In this document: piece after piece, positions 1 through 10,161 of the stretch
Layout of the letters: each line of letters opens with the position of its first letter
How positions within the stretch are numbered: the stretch's first letter is position 1
Source of the DNA: Streptomyces cucumeris
GTDB lineage: Bacteria; Actinomycetota; Actinomycetes; Streptomycetales; Streptomycetaceae
NCBI RefSeq assembly: GCF_024295805.1
Contig: NZ_JANCLX010000026.1
Span: forward strand, 1 to 64,000
Length of the DNA stretch: 64,000 nt
Reading direction: 5' to 3'
Notes under the pieces: generated by a model
Seen by the model: only the letters and a program-made list of their open reading frames with translations
What the model was told of the DNA's origin: nothing
Database searches by the model: none
Program-made: the position numbers and the translations under genes

Positions 1-118
1 GCGTCCTCGCTGTGTGTGTTTCTTCAAAGGAACCTCGACCACATCGTGATGATGCGGACGGGGTATCAACATATCTGGCGTTGACTTTTGGCACGCTGTT
101 GAGTTCTCAAGGAACGGA
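1..118 (-). promoter_or_regulatory. 16S rRNA leader (5' processing and antitermination region) of an rRNA operon running off the left edge
   Basis: Read on the minus strand, positions 93-110 give TTGAGAACTCAACAGCGTG, followed by the CAACGCCAGATATGTTGAT hairpin segment. I recognise this as the conserved leader just upstream of actinomycete 16S rRNA, containing the boxA-like antitermination element. The mature 16S gene should begin just beyond position 1. The GC-poor, TTCC/TTTCC-rich stretch at about 120-260 is the usual spacer between rrn promoters and leader. No 16S sequence lies inside the window. Confidence 0.8.
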
Positions 119-283
119 CGCTTCCTTTGGAACCGTTTCACCGGCTCCTCCGGGCTTTTCCCTTCGGTCTTTCGTGTTTCCAACCTTACCAGATCCGTTT
201 TCCGTTCCGTTTCCGGTCCGAATTCCGTTTCCAGTGGCCGTTGGAGGGCCTTTGCCTTTCGGCTGCCTTTCGGCGTGTTTTGA

Positions 284-312
284 CTTTAGCAGACTCGCTC
301 GGGCCGACCTAA
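284..312 (-). promoter_or_regulatory. probable rrn promoter (second)
   Basis: On the minus strand TTAGGT (307-312) is followed after 17 bases by CTAAAG (284-289), a vegetative -35/-10 pair located between the upstream TTGACA promoter and the 16S leader. A further TAAGGT box lies at 183-188 and an isolated TTGACC at 335-340. Streptomyces rrn operons are known to carry several tandem promoters. The exact start sites are inference. Confidence 0.5.
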
Positions 313-436
313 TCGGCTCTTGCGTTACCCACGGGGTCAAAAGTGTCCGCCGGAATTCCATTCATGGATATCATGGACGGACGATTGAGATGCCAACGGC
401 TGCTGACGAGCATACCCTGCTCTTCGCAACCGTTAA

Positions 437-465
437 AATCTACCTCCCCATGCCACCTGTGTCAA
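437..465 (-). promoter_or_regulatory. strong vegetative promoter upstream of the rRNA operon
   Basis: The minus strand carries a perfect TTGACA (460-465), a 17-base spacer and TAGATT (437-442), an excellent housekeeping-sigma promoter. It points toward the 16S leader at 1-118 and lies about 330 bases upstream of it, as expected for the distal promoter of a multi-promoter rrn operon. Confidence 0.7.
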
Positions 466-577
466 CAGGTTTCGGGGAGATGCACACCGTAGCAGTTCAG
501 CGGGGGTGGATGCACATCCGCTGGCCCATGGGCCGGAGCCCCGTGCCACCCCGCTTCTCCCGGGTCAGGCAGCGTCG

Positions 578-1195
578 TCAGGCCGCGAAGCTGGACGGCG
601 GGCTCTCCAGCTCCTCCAGCTCGATACCGGGGGCGGACAGCACCACGTCTCCCGCGAGGTGGATCGTGTGCTGTTCCCCGGTGTCCACCTCGGCGACCTG
701 GTACTCGTCCACGGCCAGCAGGCCGGTGTCGGTGGTGTGCTCGGTCCGGCCGGTGAGCGCCCAGGACTGGTCGAGTGTGCGCGGGGCGAGCACCGGATCG
801 GTCAGGGCGACCAGCCGCACGCGGGTCGCCGGAGCCCCGGGTACGAGCCGCAGCAGCCGGGCGACCGCGACAAGGAAGGCCGGGGAGGCGCCGGTGAAAC
901 CGTGGGCGGCGACATTGCCCTCGGTGGCGTGCTCTCCGGTCGGGTCCATCCGGACCCAGGTCACCCCGTCCAGTGCGGCGCCCCGCACCTGCCAGCTCGA
1001 GGCGTGCAGCTCCAGCCGGAGCGGGCGGCCCAGCTCGTCGAGGGTGAGGTCCACGGATCCGGCGTGATCACCCGAGGGCGCGGTGCGCTGGGCGACGTAG
1101 CGCCAGCCGCTGGGGCCCGGTGCGCACTGGAAGTGCTCCTCACCGAGGGGCGTGCCGTCGTGCGGATCGTGGAGGGAGTAGCGGCCGCGGGGCAT
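578..1195 (-). CDS. conserved hypothetical protein, 205 aa
   Basis: Starts with ATG at 1195. The protein is soluble, with no signal peptide or membrane segment. It looks beta-rich: many short alternating hydrophobic strands, a WRYV-type segment near residue 31, and an LTLDELGRPLRLEL strand pair. This is loosely reminiscent of lipid- or acyl-binding barrel families such as DUF3108 or glycolipid-binding proteins, but no diagnostic motif is seen, so no function is assigned. It lies downstream of ahcY in the same direction but beyond a double hairpin, so it is probably transcribed separately or by read-through. It is the last gene before the rRNA promoter region. Confidence 0.6.
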   Translation of the reverse strand: MPRGRYSLHDPHDGTPLGEEHFQCAPGPSGWRYVAQRTAPSGDHAGSVDLTLDELGRPLRLELHASSWQVRGAALDGVTWVRMDPTGEHATEGNVAAHGFTGASPAFLVAVARLLRLVPGAPATRVRLVALTDPVLAPRTLDQSWALTGRTEHTTDTGLLAVDEYQVAEVDTGEQHTIHLAGDVVLSAPGIELEELESPPSSFAA

Positions 1196-1260
1196 GGTGT
1201 GGTCCTTGGCGGAACGCGGGCCGCCGCCCGGTCGCCACGGGGACGCCGGGCGGGCCCTGT

Positions 1261-1322
1261 GGCCCCCGCCGCGGAGGCGGGGGCCGGTGACCGGTCCGCA
1301 CCGCTGTGCGGATGCGGACCGG
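1261..1322 (-). terminator. double-hairpin terminator after ahcY
   Basis: Two perfect 10-bp stems lie side by side just past the ahcY stop codon: 1291-1300 with 1313-1322 (CCGGTCCGCA / TGCGGACCGG) and 1261-1270 with 1276-1285 (GGCCCCCGCC / GGCGGGGGCC). There is no T-run, which is usual for Streptomyces. Confidence 0.65.
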
Positions 1323-1332
1323 CGCGGGCGGA

Positions 1333-3192
<1,860 letters not shown>

Positions 3193-5922
3193 GTGACCAG
3201 TACAGCCGAACCCCCGAGCGGTGCCGGGGCCAGAGGCCCGGGGCTCAAGCTGCTCGCGGTGACCGCCTGTCCGACGGGCATCGCCCACACCTATATGGCC
3301 GCCGAGAAGCTGGCCCGGACCGCGGAGTCGCTCGGCCACAGCATGAAGGTGGAGACCCAGGGATCCATCGGGGCCGAGAACGTACTGTCTGACAACGATG
3401 TCAGAGGGGCGGACGGCATCATCATCGCCGCCGACAAGGACGTCGACCGCAGCCGGTTCGTGGGTAAGCGGGTGCTGGTCGTCGGGGTCGCCGAGGGCAT
3501 CCACCATCCGGAGCGGCTGATCGAGCGGGTGCGCAGCGCGCCGGTCCACCGGGGCGAGGGCGACGGCAACGGTGACGGTGACGGTGACGGTGACGGCAAC
3601 GGGACGTCCGGAGCGGCGGGCCGGGCGCCCGGTGACCCCGGCGGCAAGGGGCGCGGCGTCACCTATAAGGCGCTCATGAACGGCGTCTCGTACATGATCC
3701 CGTTCGTCGTGGTCGGCGGACTGCTGATCGCGGTCTCGCTCGCGCTGGGCGGTGACACGACGTCCAAGGGGATCGTCATCCCCGACGACTCCTTCTGGAA
3801 GTCGGTCAACGACATCGGCGTCATCGGCTTCCAGCTGATGATCCCGATCCTGTCCGGCTATATCGCCTACGCGATCGCCGACCGGCCCGCGCTGGTGCCG
3901 GGCATGGTGGGCGGCTGGATCGCCGCCCACGGCGAGCTGTACGACAGCGAGGCGGGCGCCGGGTTCATCGGGGCGATCGTCACCGGTTTCCTCGCCGGTT
4001 ATCTGGTGCGGTGGATCAAGAAGGTCAAGGTCCCCAAGTTCGTTCAGCCGATCATGCCGATCATCGTGATCCCGATCGTGGCGACCACGGCGCTCGGGCT
4101 CTTCTTCATCTATGTGCTCGGCGAACCGATCGCCTGGGTCTTCGAGCACCTCACCGACTGGCTGGGCGGGCTGACCGGCACCAGCGCGGCGCTGCTCGGG
4201 ATCATCCTCGGACTGATGATCGCGTTCGATATGGGCGGGCCGGTCAACAAGACGGCGTTCCTCTTCGGCGCCGGGCTGGTTTCCAAGAACCCCGAGGTCA
4301 TGGGCATGTGTGCGGCGGCTATTCCGGTGCCGCCGCTGGGTCAGGGCCTGGCCACGCTGATCCGTCGGCGGATGTTCGACGACCAGGAGCGGGAGACCGG
4401 GCTCGCGGCGCTGTTCATGGGCTTCTTCGGGATCACCGAGGGGGCGATCCCGTTCGCGGCGGCGCGTCCGGCCCGGGTCATCCCGGCGAACATGCTCGGC
4501 GGCGCGGTCGCCGGTGCCATAGCGGGACTGGCGTCCGTCGAGGACAACGTGCCGCACGGCGGGCCGATCGTGGCGGTGCTGGGTGCGGTCGACGGTGTGG
4601 CGATGTTCTTCGTCGCCGTGATCGTCGGGACGGCGGTCACCGGGCTGGGGACGATCGCGCTGATGTCCCTGGGCCGGGATGGCGGTGGCAGCGGCGCGGT
4701 GTCGCCGGCCCCGGCGGGCGCCCGCGTTCCCGCGCCGACGCCCGAGCCGGTCCTGGCCGGGGCCGCCGGAGGCGCCGGAGGCGGTACGGGTGGTACGGGT
4801 GGTACGGCCGCATCCGCCGCGGCCGGTAAGAAGGCTGCCGTCGTGCCCACCCCAACGGCTTCGCCCGAGGCTGAGCCGGGGGTTCGGCCCGAGGCCGAAC
4901 GCACAGCCGTGGCCGGGCTCGTAGGCCAGGCCGACGCAGGGGCCGACGACGAGGCGGAAGGCGGCCCACAGGCGCGCCCGGAGGCTGGCGTCCCGGCCCG
5001 GACCGGGGCCGGGACCGGGATCGAAGGCGGGCCCGGATCCAAGGCCGAGCCGGACGCCGACCGCGAGGGCCCGACAGCGGGCGGCGAGGCTGCCGAGACC
5101 GCGGCCGGGAGTGGTTCCGGCGCCGAGGGCGCTTCCGAGGCTGCAGTCGAGGCCGGTCAGGCGGGCCCCAGCAGCACCAGTGGCATCGGAGGGACACCGG
5201 ACAGCGGCGTTGCCAAGGCCGCGGGCGCGGGTGGTACCGGGGCGGGCTCCCAGGCGGACGGCCGCACCGACTCCGGCGGCACGGGCCGGACACCGGTCAG
5301 CGGCACTGCCGAGGCCGCGACCGTGAGAGGCAGCACCGCCGCTGGAAGCGCTGCGGCGGCTACGGCCGCCGGCCACGTCGGCTCCGGCGGCGCGGGCCGG
5401 ACAGCGGGCGGTGTCGATGCCGCGGGCGGTCCCGTGGCTGCGACCGAGGGGGGTTCCGGCGGCGGGTCGGTGTTGTCCGGCTACCTCACCGAGCGGACGG
5501 TCGCCGAGCGGCTGACCGCCGGCGGCAAGGACGCCGCCATCCGCGCGATGGCGGCCCTGCTCACCGGCACCGGCCAGGTCACCGACGCGGACGGGCTGGT
5601 CACGGCGGCGCTCGCCCGTGAGGAGCAGGGCACCACCGGACTCGGTGAGGAGATCGCGATCCCGCATGCCAAGACGGACGCGGTCACCGCTCCGCTCGTC
5701 GGGTTCGCCCGGTCCGAGGAGGGCGTGGAATGGGGTGCTCCGGACGGCACCAAGGCCCGGCTGATCTTCATGATCGCGGTGCCGGAGGCCGCCGCGGGCG
5801 ATGAGCACCTGCGGATCCTGGCCCTGCTGTCGCGGAAGCTGATGTCCCCGGAGTTCCGCGAGCGGCTGCTCACCGCCCCGGACAAGCCGTCGATCCTGGA
5901 GGTCCTGGGCGAGATCCAGTAG
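3193..5922 (+). CDS. fruA: PTS fructose-type permease, EIIB-EIIC-EIIA fusion with very long linker
   Basis: 909 aa from GTG 3193, chosen because AAGGAG lies just upstream; an in-frame ATG at 3103 has no ribosome site. EIIB spans about residues 18-115 with the phospho-cysteine motif TACPTGIAHTYMA (Cys26). A Gly/Asp-rich linker follows, then membrane EIIC at about 155-495 (FDMGGPVNKTAFLFGAG, GFFGITEGAIPFAA). EIIA lies at about 758-909 with the phospho-histidine in EEIAIPHAKTDAV (His825). The protein would import and phosphorylate fructose or a related sugar. Residues about 496-757 form an Ala/Gly/Thr/Glu low-complexity linker, far longer than in the Streptomyces FruA proteins I recall (about 700 aa). 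No fruK or DeoR-type fruR gene is adjacent, so the substrate is not fixed by context. Confidence 0.9.
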   Translation: MTSTAEPPSGAGARGPGLKLLAVTACPTGIAHTYMAAEKLARTAESLGHSMKVETQGSIGAENVLSDNDVRGADGIIIAADKDVDRSRFVGKRVLVVGVAEGIHHPERLIERVRSAPVHRGEGDGNGDGDGDGDGNGTSGAAGRAPGDPGGKGRGVTYKALMNGVSYMIPFVVVGGLLIAVSLALGGDTTSKGIVIPDDSFWKSVNDIGVIGFQLMIPILSGYIAYAIADRPALVPGMVGGWIAAHGELYDSEAGAGFIGAIVTGFLAGYLVRWIKKVKVPKFVQPIMPIIVIPIVATTALGLFFIYVLGEPIAWVFEHLTDWLGGLTGTSAALLGIILGLMIAFDMGGPVNKTAFLFGAGLVSKNPEVMGMCAAAIPVPPLGQGLATLIRRRMFDDQERETGLAALFMGFFGITEGAIPFAAARPARVIPANMLGGAVAGAIAGLASVEDNVPHGGPIVAVLGAVDGVAMFFVAVIVGTAVTGLGTIALMSLGRDGGGSGAVSPAPAGARVPAPTPEPVLAGAAGGAGGGTGGTGGTAASAAAGKKAAVVPTPTASPEAEPGVRPEAERTAVAGLVGQADAGADDEAEGGPQARPEAGVPARTGAGTGIEGGPGSKAEPDADREGPTAGGEAAETAAGSGSGAEGASEAAVEAGQAGPSSTSGIGGTPDSGVAKAAGAGGTGAGSQADGRTDSGGTGRTPVSGTAEAATVRGSTAAGSAAAATAAGHVGSGGAGRTAGGVDAAGGPVAATEGGSGGGSVLSGYLTERTVAERLTAGGKDAAIRAMAALLTGTGQVTDADGLVTAALAREEQGTTGLGEEIAIPHAKTDAVTAPLVGFARSEEGVEWGAPDGTKARLIFMIAVPEAAAGDEHLRILALLSRKLMSPEFRERLLTAPDKPSILEVLGEIQ

Positions 5923-5931
5923 AAGACGCGA

Positions 5932-5966
5932 ACGGCCTTCCGGACCGGTGTGGTCCGGAAGGCCGT
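5932..5966. terminator. bidirectional terminator between fruA and the cation efflux gene
   Basis: Perfect 15-bp inverted repeat, 5932-5946 (ACGGCCTTCCGGACC) and 5952-5966, with a 5-base loop. It is placed between two convergent stop codons (5922 and 5975) and can serve both genes. Confidence 0.85.
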
Positions 5967-5974
5967 CGGGACGG

Positions 5975-6892
5975 TCAGGCGGAGGTGCGGAGGATGTCCG
6001 GCTCCAGGTAGATCACCCGGGCGATGGGCACCGCCTCGCGGATCCGTGCCTCGGCCGCGTCGATGGCCCGGGCCACCTCCGCCGCCGTGTCGTCGTGCTG
6101 CACCGCGATCTTGGCGGCGACGAGCAGCTCCTCGGGGCCGAGGTGGAGCGTCCGCATGTGGATCAGGCTGGTGACGGTCTCCCCGTCGACCAGCGCCTCG
6201 CGGATCTTCGCGACCTGGTCGGCGTCGGCCGCCTCGCCGAGCAGCAGTGACTTGGTCTCGGCCGCGAGCACCAGGGCGATGACGACGAGCAGGACACCGA
6301 TGCACATGGTGCCGATGCCGTCCCAGACGCTGTCGCCGGTCGCCAGCGTGAGCCCGACGCCGCCGAGCGCGAGGAACAGACCGACCAGCGCACCGAGGTC
6401 CTCCAGGAGGACGACGGGCAGCTCGGGCGCCTTGGCCCGGCGGACGAACTGCGACCAGGTGAGCTTGCCGCGGACCTCGTTGGACTCCTTGATGGCCGTG
6501 CGGAACGAGAAGCTCTCCGCGATGATCGCGAACACCAGCACCCCGACCGGCCAGTACCAGTTCTCCAGGTCATGCGGGTGCTTGATCTTCTCGTAGCCCT
6601 CGTACAGCGCGAAGACACCACCGATGGTGAACAGCACGATGGAGACGAGGAAGCCGTAGATGTAGCGCTCTCGGCCGAAGCCGAAGGGGTGCTCGGGGGT
6701 GGCCTCGCGCTTGGCCTTCTTGCCGCCGAGCAGCAGCAGTCCCTGGTTGCCCGAGTCGGCCAGCGAGTGCACGCCTTCGGCGAGCATCGACGACGAGCCG
6801 CTGAAGGCGAACGCCACGAACTTTGCTGCGGCGATGGCCAGGTTTGCGCCCAGCGCGGCAACGATCGCCTTGGTTCCGCCAGATGCACTCAT
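5975..6892 (-). CDS. cation diffusion facilitator family transporter
   Basis: 305 aa integral membrane protein, probably a Zn2+/Fe2+/Co2+ proton antiporter exporting divalent metals. It has six predicted membrane segments. The first starts near residue 8, and the second carries the family metal-site pattern EGVHSLADSGNQGLLLLG, with His and Asp four residues apart. The segment HPFGFGRERYIYGFL leads into TM3. A soluble C-terminal domain (from about residue 215, LLGEAADADQVAKIREAL) has the ferredoxin-like fold typical of the family. ATG at 6892. It is co-directional with manA, 93 bases away. The metal cannot be deduced from sequence alone. Confidence 0.9.
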   Translation of the reverse strand: MSASGGTKAIVAALGANLAIAAAKFVAFAFSGSSSMLAEGVHSLADSGNQGLLLLGGKKAKREATPEHPFGFGRERYIYGFLVSIVLFTIGGVFALYEGYEKIKHPHDLENWYWPVGVLVFAIIAESFSFRTAIKESNEVRGKLTWSQFVRRAKAPELPVVLLEDLGALVGLFLALGGVGLTLATGDSVWDGIGTMCIGVLLVVIALVLAAETKSLLLGEAADADQVAKIREALVDGETVTSLIHMRTLHLGPEELLVAAKIAVQHDDTAAEVARAIDAAEARIREAVPIARVIYLEPDILRTSA

Positions 6893-6985
6893 ATGTGCTG
6901 GATGTCCCTTCCGCCTGAAGGCAGTTTTGCCCGTGCTTTACTGCGTCGGCGGGCCATTGTTCCAGCCGTTCACGCGAGCGGTACC

Positions 6986-8197
6986 TCAGGCGACCAGTGT
7001 GGCCCGGAACACAGTCCCCTCACCGGTCAGTGCGATCCGTTCGCCCGCGCGGACGAACGCCGACTCCCCGCGCGCCAGGCGCAGTTCGCCGTCCGTGTCG
7101 CCCTCCGCCCCGCCGCGCAGGGTGACCGCTCCCGAGACGCACAGCAGGACCTGCGGAGTGGCGGCGGACAGCGCGAGCGGCTCGGCGCCCTGTGCGAGCA
7201 CATAGCGCGACAGCCGGAACTCGTCGATCGGCGTCGCGTACAGCTCCTCACCGGACGCGTCGGCCTCCGGGCGCAGTACGGCGGGGGCCGCGCTCTCGAA
7301 GCGGACCACCCGCAGCAGCTCCGGGACGTCGACGTGCTTGGGGGTCAGACCGCAGCGCAGCACATTGTCGGAGTTGGCCATGATCTCGACGCCCATCCCG
7401 TCGAGATAGGCGTGCGGCACCCCCGCGCCGAGGTAGAGCGCCTCGCCCGGCTGGAGCCGGACGAAGTTGAGCAGCATCGACGCGATCACACCGGGGTCGC
7501 CCGGGAAGTGGCGGGCCAGCGAGGCGTACGCCGCGTACGCCGGGGCGTGCGGGCCGTCGAGCGCGCTGAGCCGTTCCGCCGCGAGGGCGGCCTGGTGCAC
7601 GGTCTCCGTCATCGCCTCCGGGTCGGCGGTCAGCACGGCGGTGAGCACCTCGCGCAGCGCGTGCGACTCCGGGTGGGCGTGCAGGATGTCGACATACGGC
7701 TTGAGGGAGTCGACCTCCAGCGCGGCCAGCAGTCCGGCGGTCTCGTCCGGGTCCCGGAAGCCGCACATCCCGTCGAACGGCGTCAGTGCGCATATCAATT
7801 CGGGCTTGTGGTTGGTGTCCTTGTAGTTGCGGTGCGGGGCGTCGACCGGAACGCCGCGTTCCTCCTCGGCCGCGAACCCCTCCCCCGCCTGTGTCGGATC
7901 CGGGTGCACCTGGAGGGAGAGCGGGGAGGCGGAGGCGAGCACCTTCAGCAGGAACGGCAGCCGCGGTCCGAAGCGGCCCACGGCGGCGGCGCCCAGCTCG
8001 CCCTCCGGATCGGCCGCGATCACCTCCGAGAGCGCGACCGCGCCCGTGCCCCGGTCGACCCGGGACGGCGCCCCCGGGTGCGCCCCCATCCACAGCTCGG
8101 CCTGCGGCTCACCGGTCGGCGCGACCCCCAGCAGCTCGGGGATGGCGGTGGTGGAGCCCCACGCGTAGGGGCGCACGGTGTTGACGAGGCGGTCCAT
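6986..8197 (-). CDS. manA: mannose-6-phosphate isomerase, class I
   Basis: 403 aa. This cytosolic zinc enzyme interconverts fructose-6-phosphate and mannose-6-phosphate, the first step toward GDP-mannose. Type I signatures: YAWGSTTAIPELLG at the N-terminus, AELWMGAHPGAPS, the zinc and active-site stretch LQVHPD, NYKDTNHKPEL, and LYLGAGVPHAYLDGMGVEIMANSDN in the second cupin. ATG at 8197. It starts a leftward run of sugar-phosphate genes that includes the SIS protein and phosphomannomutase upstream. The length matches other actinobacterial ManA proteins. Confidence 0.95.
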   Translation of the reverse strand: MDRLVNTVRPYAWGSTTAIPELLGVAPTGEPQAELWMGAHPGAPSRVDRGTGAVALSEVIAADPEGELGAAAVGRFGPRLPFLLKVLASASPLSLQVHPDPTQAGEGFAAEEERGVPVDAPHRNYKDTNHKPELICALTPFDGMCGFRDPDETAGLLAALEVDSLKPYVDILHAHPESHALREVLTAVLTADPEAMTETVHQAALAAERLSALDGPHAPAYAAYASLARHFPGDPGVIASMLLNFVRLQPGEALYLGAGVPHAYLDGMGVEIMANSDNVLRCGLTPKHVDVPELLRVVRFESAAPAVLRPEADASGEELYATPIDEFRLSRYVLAQGAEPLALSAATPQVLLCVSGAVTLRGGAEGDTDGELRLARGESAFVRAGERIALTGEGTVFRATLVA

Positions 8198-8287
8198 GTG
8201 GTGTCGTTCCTGACTGCTGCGAAGGGATCCGGTGGCGGACGGGACGGTGCCGGACGGCGGGCGACGACCCGTTCGCGCGTTACGGCC

Positions 8288-9619
8288 TCATGATCTGTCG
8301 GCGGAAGCGAGCGCGAGGTAAACGGCGGCGAAATCCGTGATGGCGAGAAGCTCAGCAGCGCTCTCCAGCAGGCTGCTGCCCTCGGCCGGTTCGAGCTCGC
8401 TGAACGCCGTGTCATGGGCGAGCGCCAGCTCCCGGGCGTTCGGCACGGCCGAGACCTGGTTCACCGGCTCCTCGTGGAGCAGCACGATCCGGGCCCGCAG
8501 CGCCTCGGGCTCCTCGACCCGGTCGCGGAAGAAGTCATCGGGGTCGGCGCCGCCCGCGAACGACCCGGCCAGCAGCGTGCCGTGGGCGGCCAGCGCCCCC
8601 GGCAGCTCGGAGACCAGCGCGGGCCGCCCGGCGAGCGCCGCGATCAGCCCGGCGAAGCGCCGTCCGGTCGCGGCCGCGAGCGGGCCCTCGGCCCACAGCA
8701 GCGGCAGCGCACCGGCCAGCTCGGCCGCGAGCGTCTTGGCCGGGTTGGTGTAGGTGGCGATCGCCGGGCCGCAGCGCTCGGCGACCTTGTCGAGCCGGTC
8801 GGCGACCTGCTGGAGCGCCGCGGGCGGCGCGGACACCAGGCCGATCCGGTCCACGAGCACCAGCAGCGGGGTGAGCAGCGCCCAGAGCGTGCCGGGCAGG
8901 GCCGGGCCGGTCACCTCGTCGGGTGCGGTGCCCGGCGGTTCGGTGTGCTGGTGCTGCGGGACGGCGGTGGTGTCGTGCGGCGGGGGCTCACCGATGGCGC
9001 CCTCGGGCGGCGCGCCCTCCGGCCGCGGGGGCTGCGGGGCGTCCCCGCCCTCGTCGCCGGCGTACGGACTTGTGGTGGACGGGCCGGTGGCGTACGGGTT
9101 GGTGGTGTACGGGGCCGAGGAGTTGGAACTTGCGGCCAGCGGCACCATAAGACCGCGCGCCTGCGCGACCGCGTCCGCCAGCGGTGAGTGGCCCGGTGCG
9201 ACGGAGACGAGCGCGCAGCCCCGCCGGTACGCCTGCTCCACCAGCCGCGGCAGCCCCGGTTCCGTACCGTCGGGGGTCGCGATCACCAGCAGGTCCAGCG
9301 GGCCCGCCCAGCCGGGCAGGGTCCAGCGCAGCGCACCCGGCGCGGGCGCGACCCCGGTGGGGGCGATCAGACTCACCGGGCAGTTGCCGCCGCTGAGCGC
9401 GCCGAGCAGGTCGGCGGTGCAACTCCCGGCCGCCCCGGGCCCCGCGACCAGGACCGTGCGCGGTCTGCCGTCCGGTTTGAGATCCCCCACCCCTGCCTCG
9501 GCGGCGTGCCGGGCGGCGGTACGGACCCGCGCCCCGGATTCGGCGGCTGCGCGGAGCAGTCCCCGGGTGTCGGCCCGTGCGAGGGCCTCCGGGGCGTCGA
9601 GGAGGGATTCGTCGAGCAT
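8288..9619 (-). CDS. SIS-domain phosphosugar-binding protein (TobH-like)
   Basis: 443 aa. ATG 9619 is chosen because it opens the conserved MLDESLLDAPEAL start; the in-frame extension to 9814 is Arg/Pro-rich and overlaps the neighbouring gene. The N-terminal half resembles a SIS sugar-isomerase fold (LVAGPGAAGSCTADLLGALS, then LLVIATPDGTEPG). The C-terminal half continues the pattern of the bifunctional phosphoglucose/phosphomannose isomerase family. An extra Pro/Thr/Tyr-rich insert lies at about residues 175-255. In mycobacteria the homologue (TobH) lies between manA and pmm exactly as here, which suggests a role in mannose phosphate metabolism. The reaction has not been defined, as far as I know. 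Confidence 0.8.
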   Translation of the reverse strand: MLDESLLDAPEALARADTRGLLRAAAESGARVRTAARHAAEAGVGDLKPDGRPRTVLVAGPGAAGSCTADLLGALSGGNCPVSLIAPTGVAPAPGALRWTLPGWAGPLDLLVIATPDGTEPGLPRLVEQAYRRGCALVSVAPGHSPLADAVAQARGLMVPLAASSNSSAPYTTNPYATGPSTTSPYAGDEGGDAPQPPRPEGAPPEGAIGEPPPHDTTAVPQHQHTEPPGTAPDEVTGPALPGTLWALLTPLLVLVDRIGLVSAPPAALQQVADRLDKVAERCGPAIATYTNPAKTLAAELAGALPLLWAEGPLAAATGRRFAGLIAALAGRPALVSELPGALAAHGTLLAGSFAGGADPDDFFRDRVEEPEALRARIVLLHEEPVNQVSAVPNARELALAHDTAFSELEPAEGSSLLESAAELLAITDFAAVYLALASADRS

Positions 9620-9726
9620 GGTGCTTCGGCCTCCGATCGCCGGTGGCGGGGCGGTACCGAGGGGACCGCGGGCGTGACGGGACTGGGCTGACTGCGGCGC
9701 GGTCGGGGCGCCGCCGGGGCCTGCCG

Positions 9727-9909
9727 TCAGGCGGGGCGGCGTGCCTCGTCGACGAGCAGCACGGGGATGCCGTCCCGGACCGGGTACGCGAGCGCGCAGC
9801 CCTCGCCCGTGCACACCAGCTCGGGGTTCTCCGGGATCTGTTCCTCACGCAGCGGGGCGTGGCACGCCGGGCAGGCGAGGATCTCCAGGAGACCGGCTTC
9901 GAGCGGCAT
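9727..9909 (-). CDS. Trm112 family zinc-finger protein
   Basis: 60 aa. Trm112-like proteins act as small zinc-binding partners that stabilise methyltransferases; the bacterial role is poorly known. Two cysteine pairs (ACPACHAPL and VCTGEGC) and the C-terminal YPVRDGIPVLLVDEARR strand match the family (former UPF0434). Start ATG 9909. It lies between the SIS protein and the phosphomannomutase, a conserved actinobacterial arrangement, so it may assist a methyltransferase elsewhere rather than sugar metabolism. Confidence 0.9.
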   Translation of the reverse strand: MPLEAGLLEILACPACHAPLREEQIPENPELVCTGEGCALAYPVRDGIPVLLVDEARRPA

Positions 9910-10161
9910 GGGATGTCCCTTCGGGTGTGGGTCCGGCCGGATACGACTCCGGCGTGGTCAGGGTACCGCCGGGCGGCCCCCCGGCGGGGACGGCCGCCCC
10001 GCCGGAACCGGACGGACACCACGGCCGACCGTCCGCGCGGTACGGGGCCGGCGCCCCGTCGGCCGGGCCGCACCGGGTGCGGACTCCGGCCGATGGCGGC
10101 GGGGCCGGCGGGACGCCGCCGAGCCCCCGGACCGGGCGCCAGGGGCGGGCCCCGGGGAGGG
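9910..10161. other. intergenic region Trm112 / phosphomannomutase with GC hairpins
   Basis: About 250 bases without a credible gene. A GC-rich stem-loop at about 9966-9989 (CCGCCGGG pairing with CCCGGCGG) could terminate or attenuate the leftward phosphomannomutase transcript. Confidence 0.35.

Noticed and set aside
12-1067. Rightward open frame across the rRNA leader and the hypothetical gene
   Set aside because: The first 460 bases are rRNA promoter/leader DNA, and the rest mirrors the 205-aa gene on the other strand.
9620-9814. N-terminal extension of the TobH-like SIS protein to ATG 9814
   Set aside because: Extension is Arg/Pro-rich and overlaps the Trm112 gene; ATG 9619 opens the conserved part.
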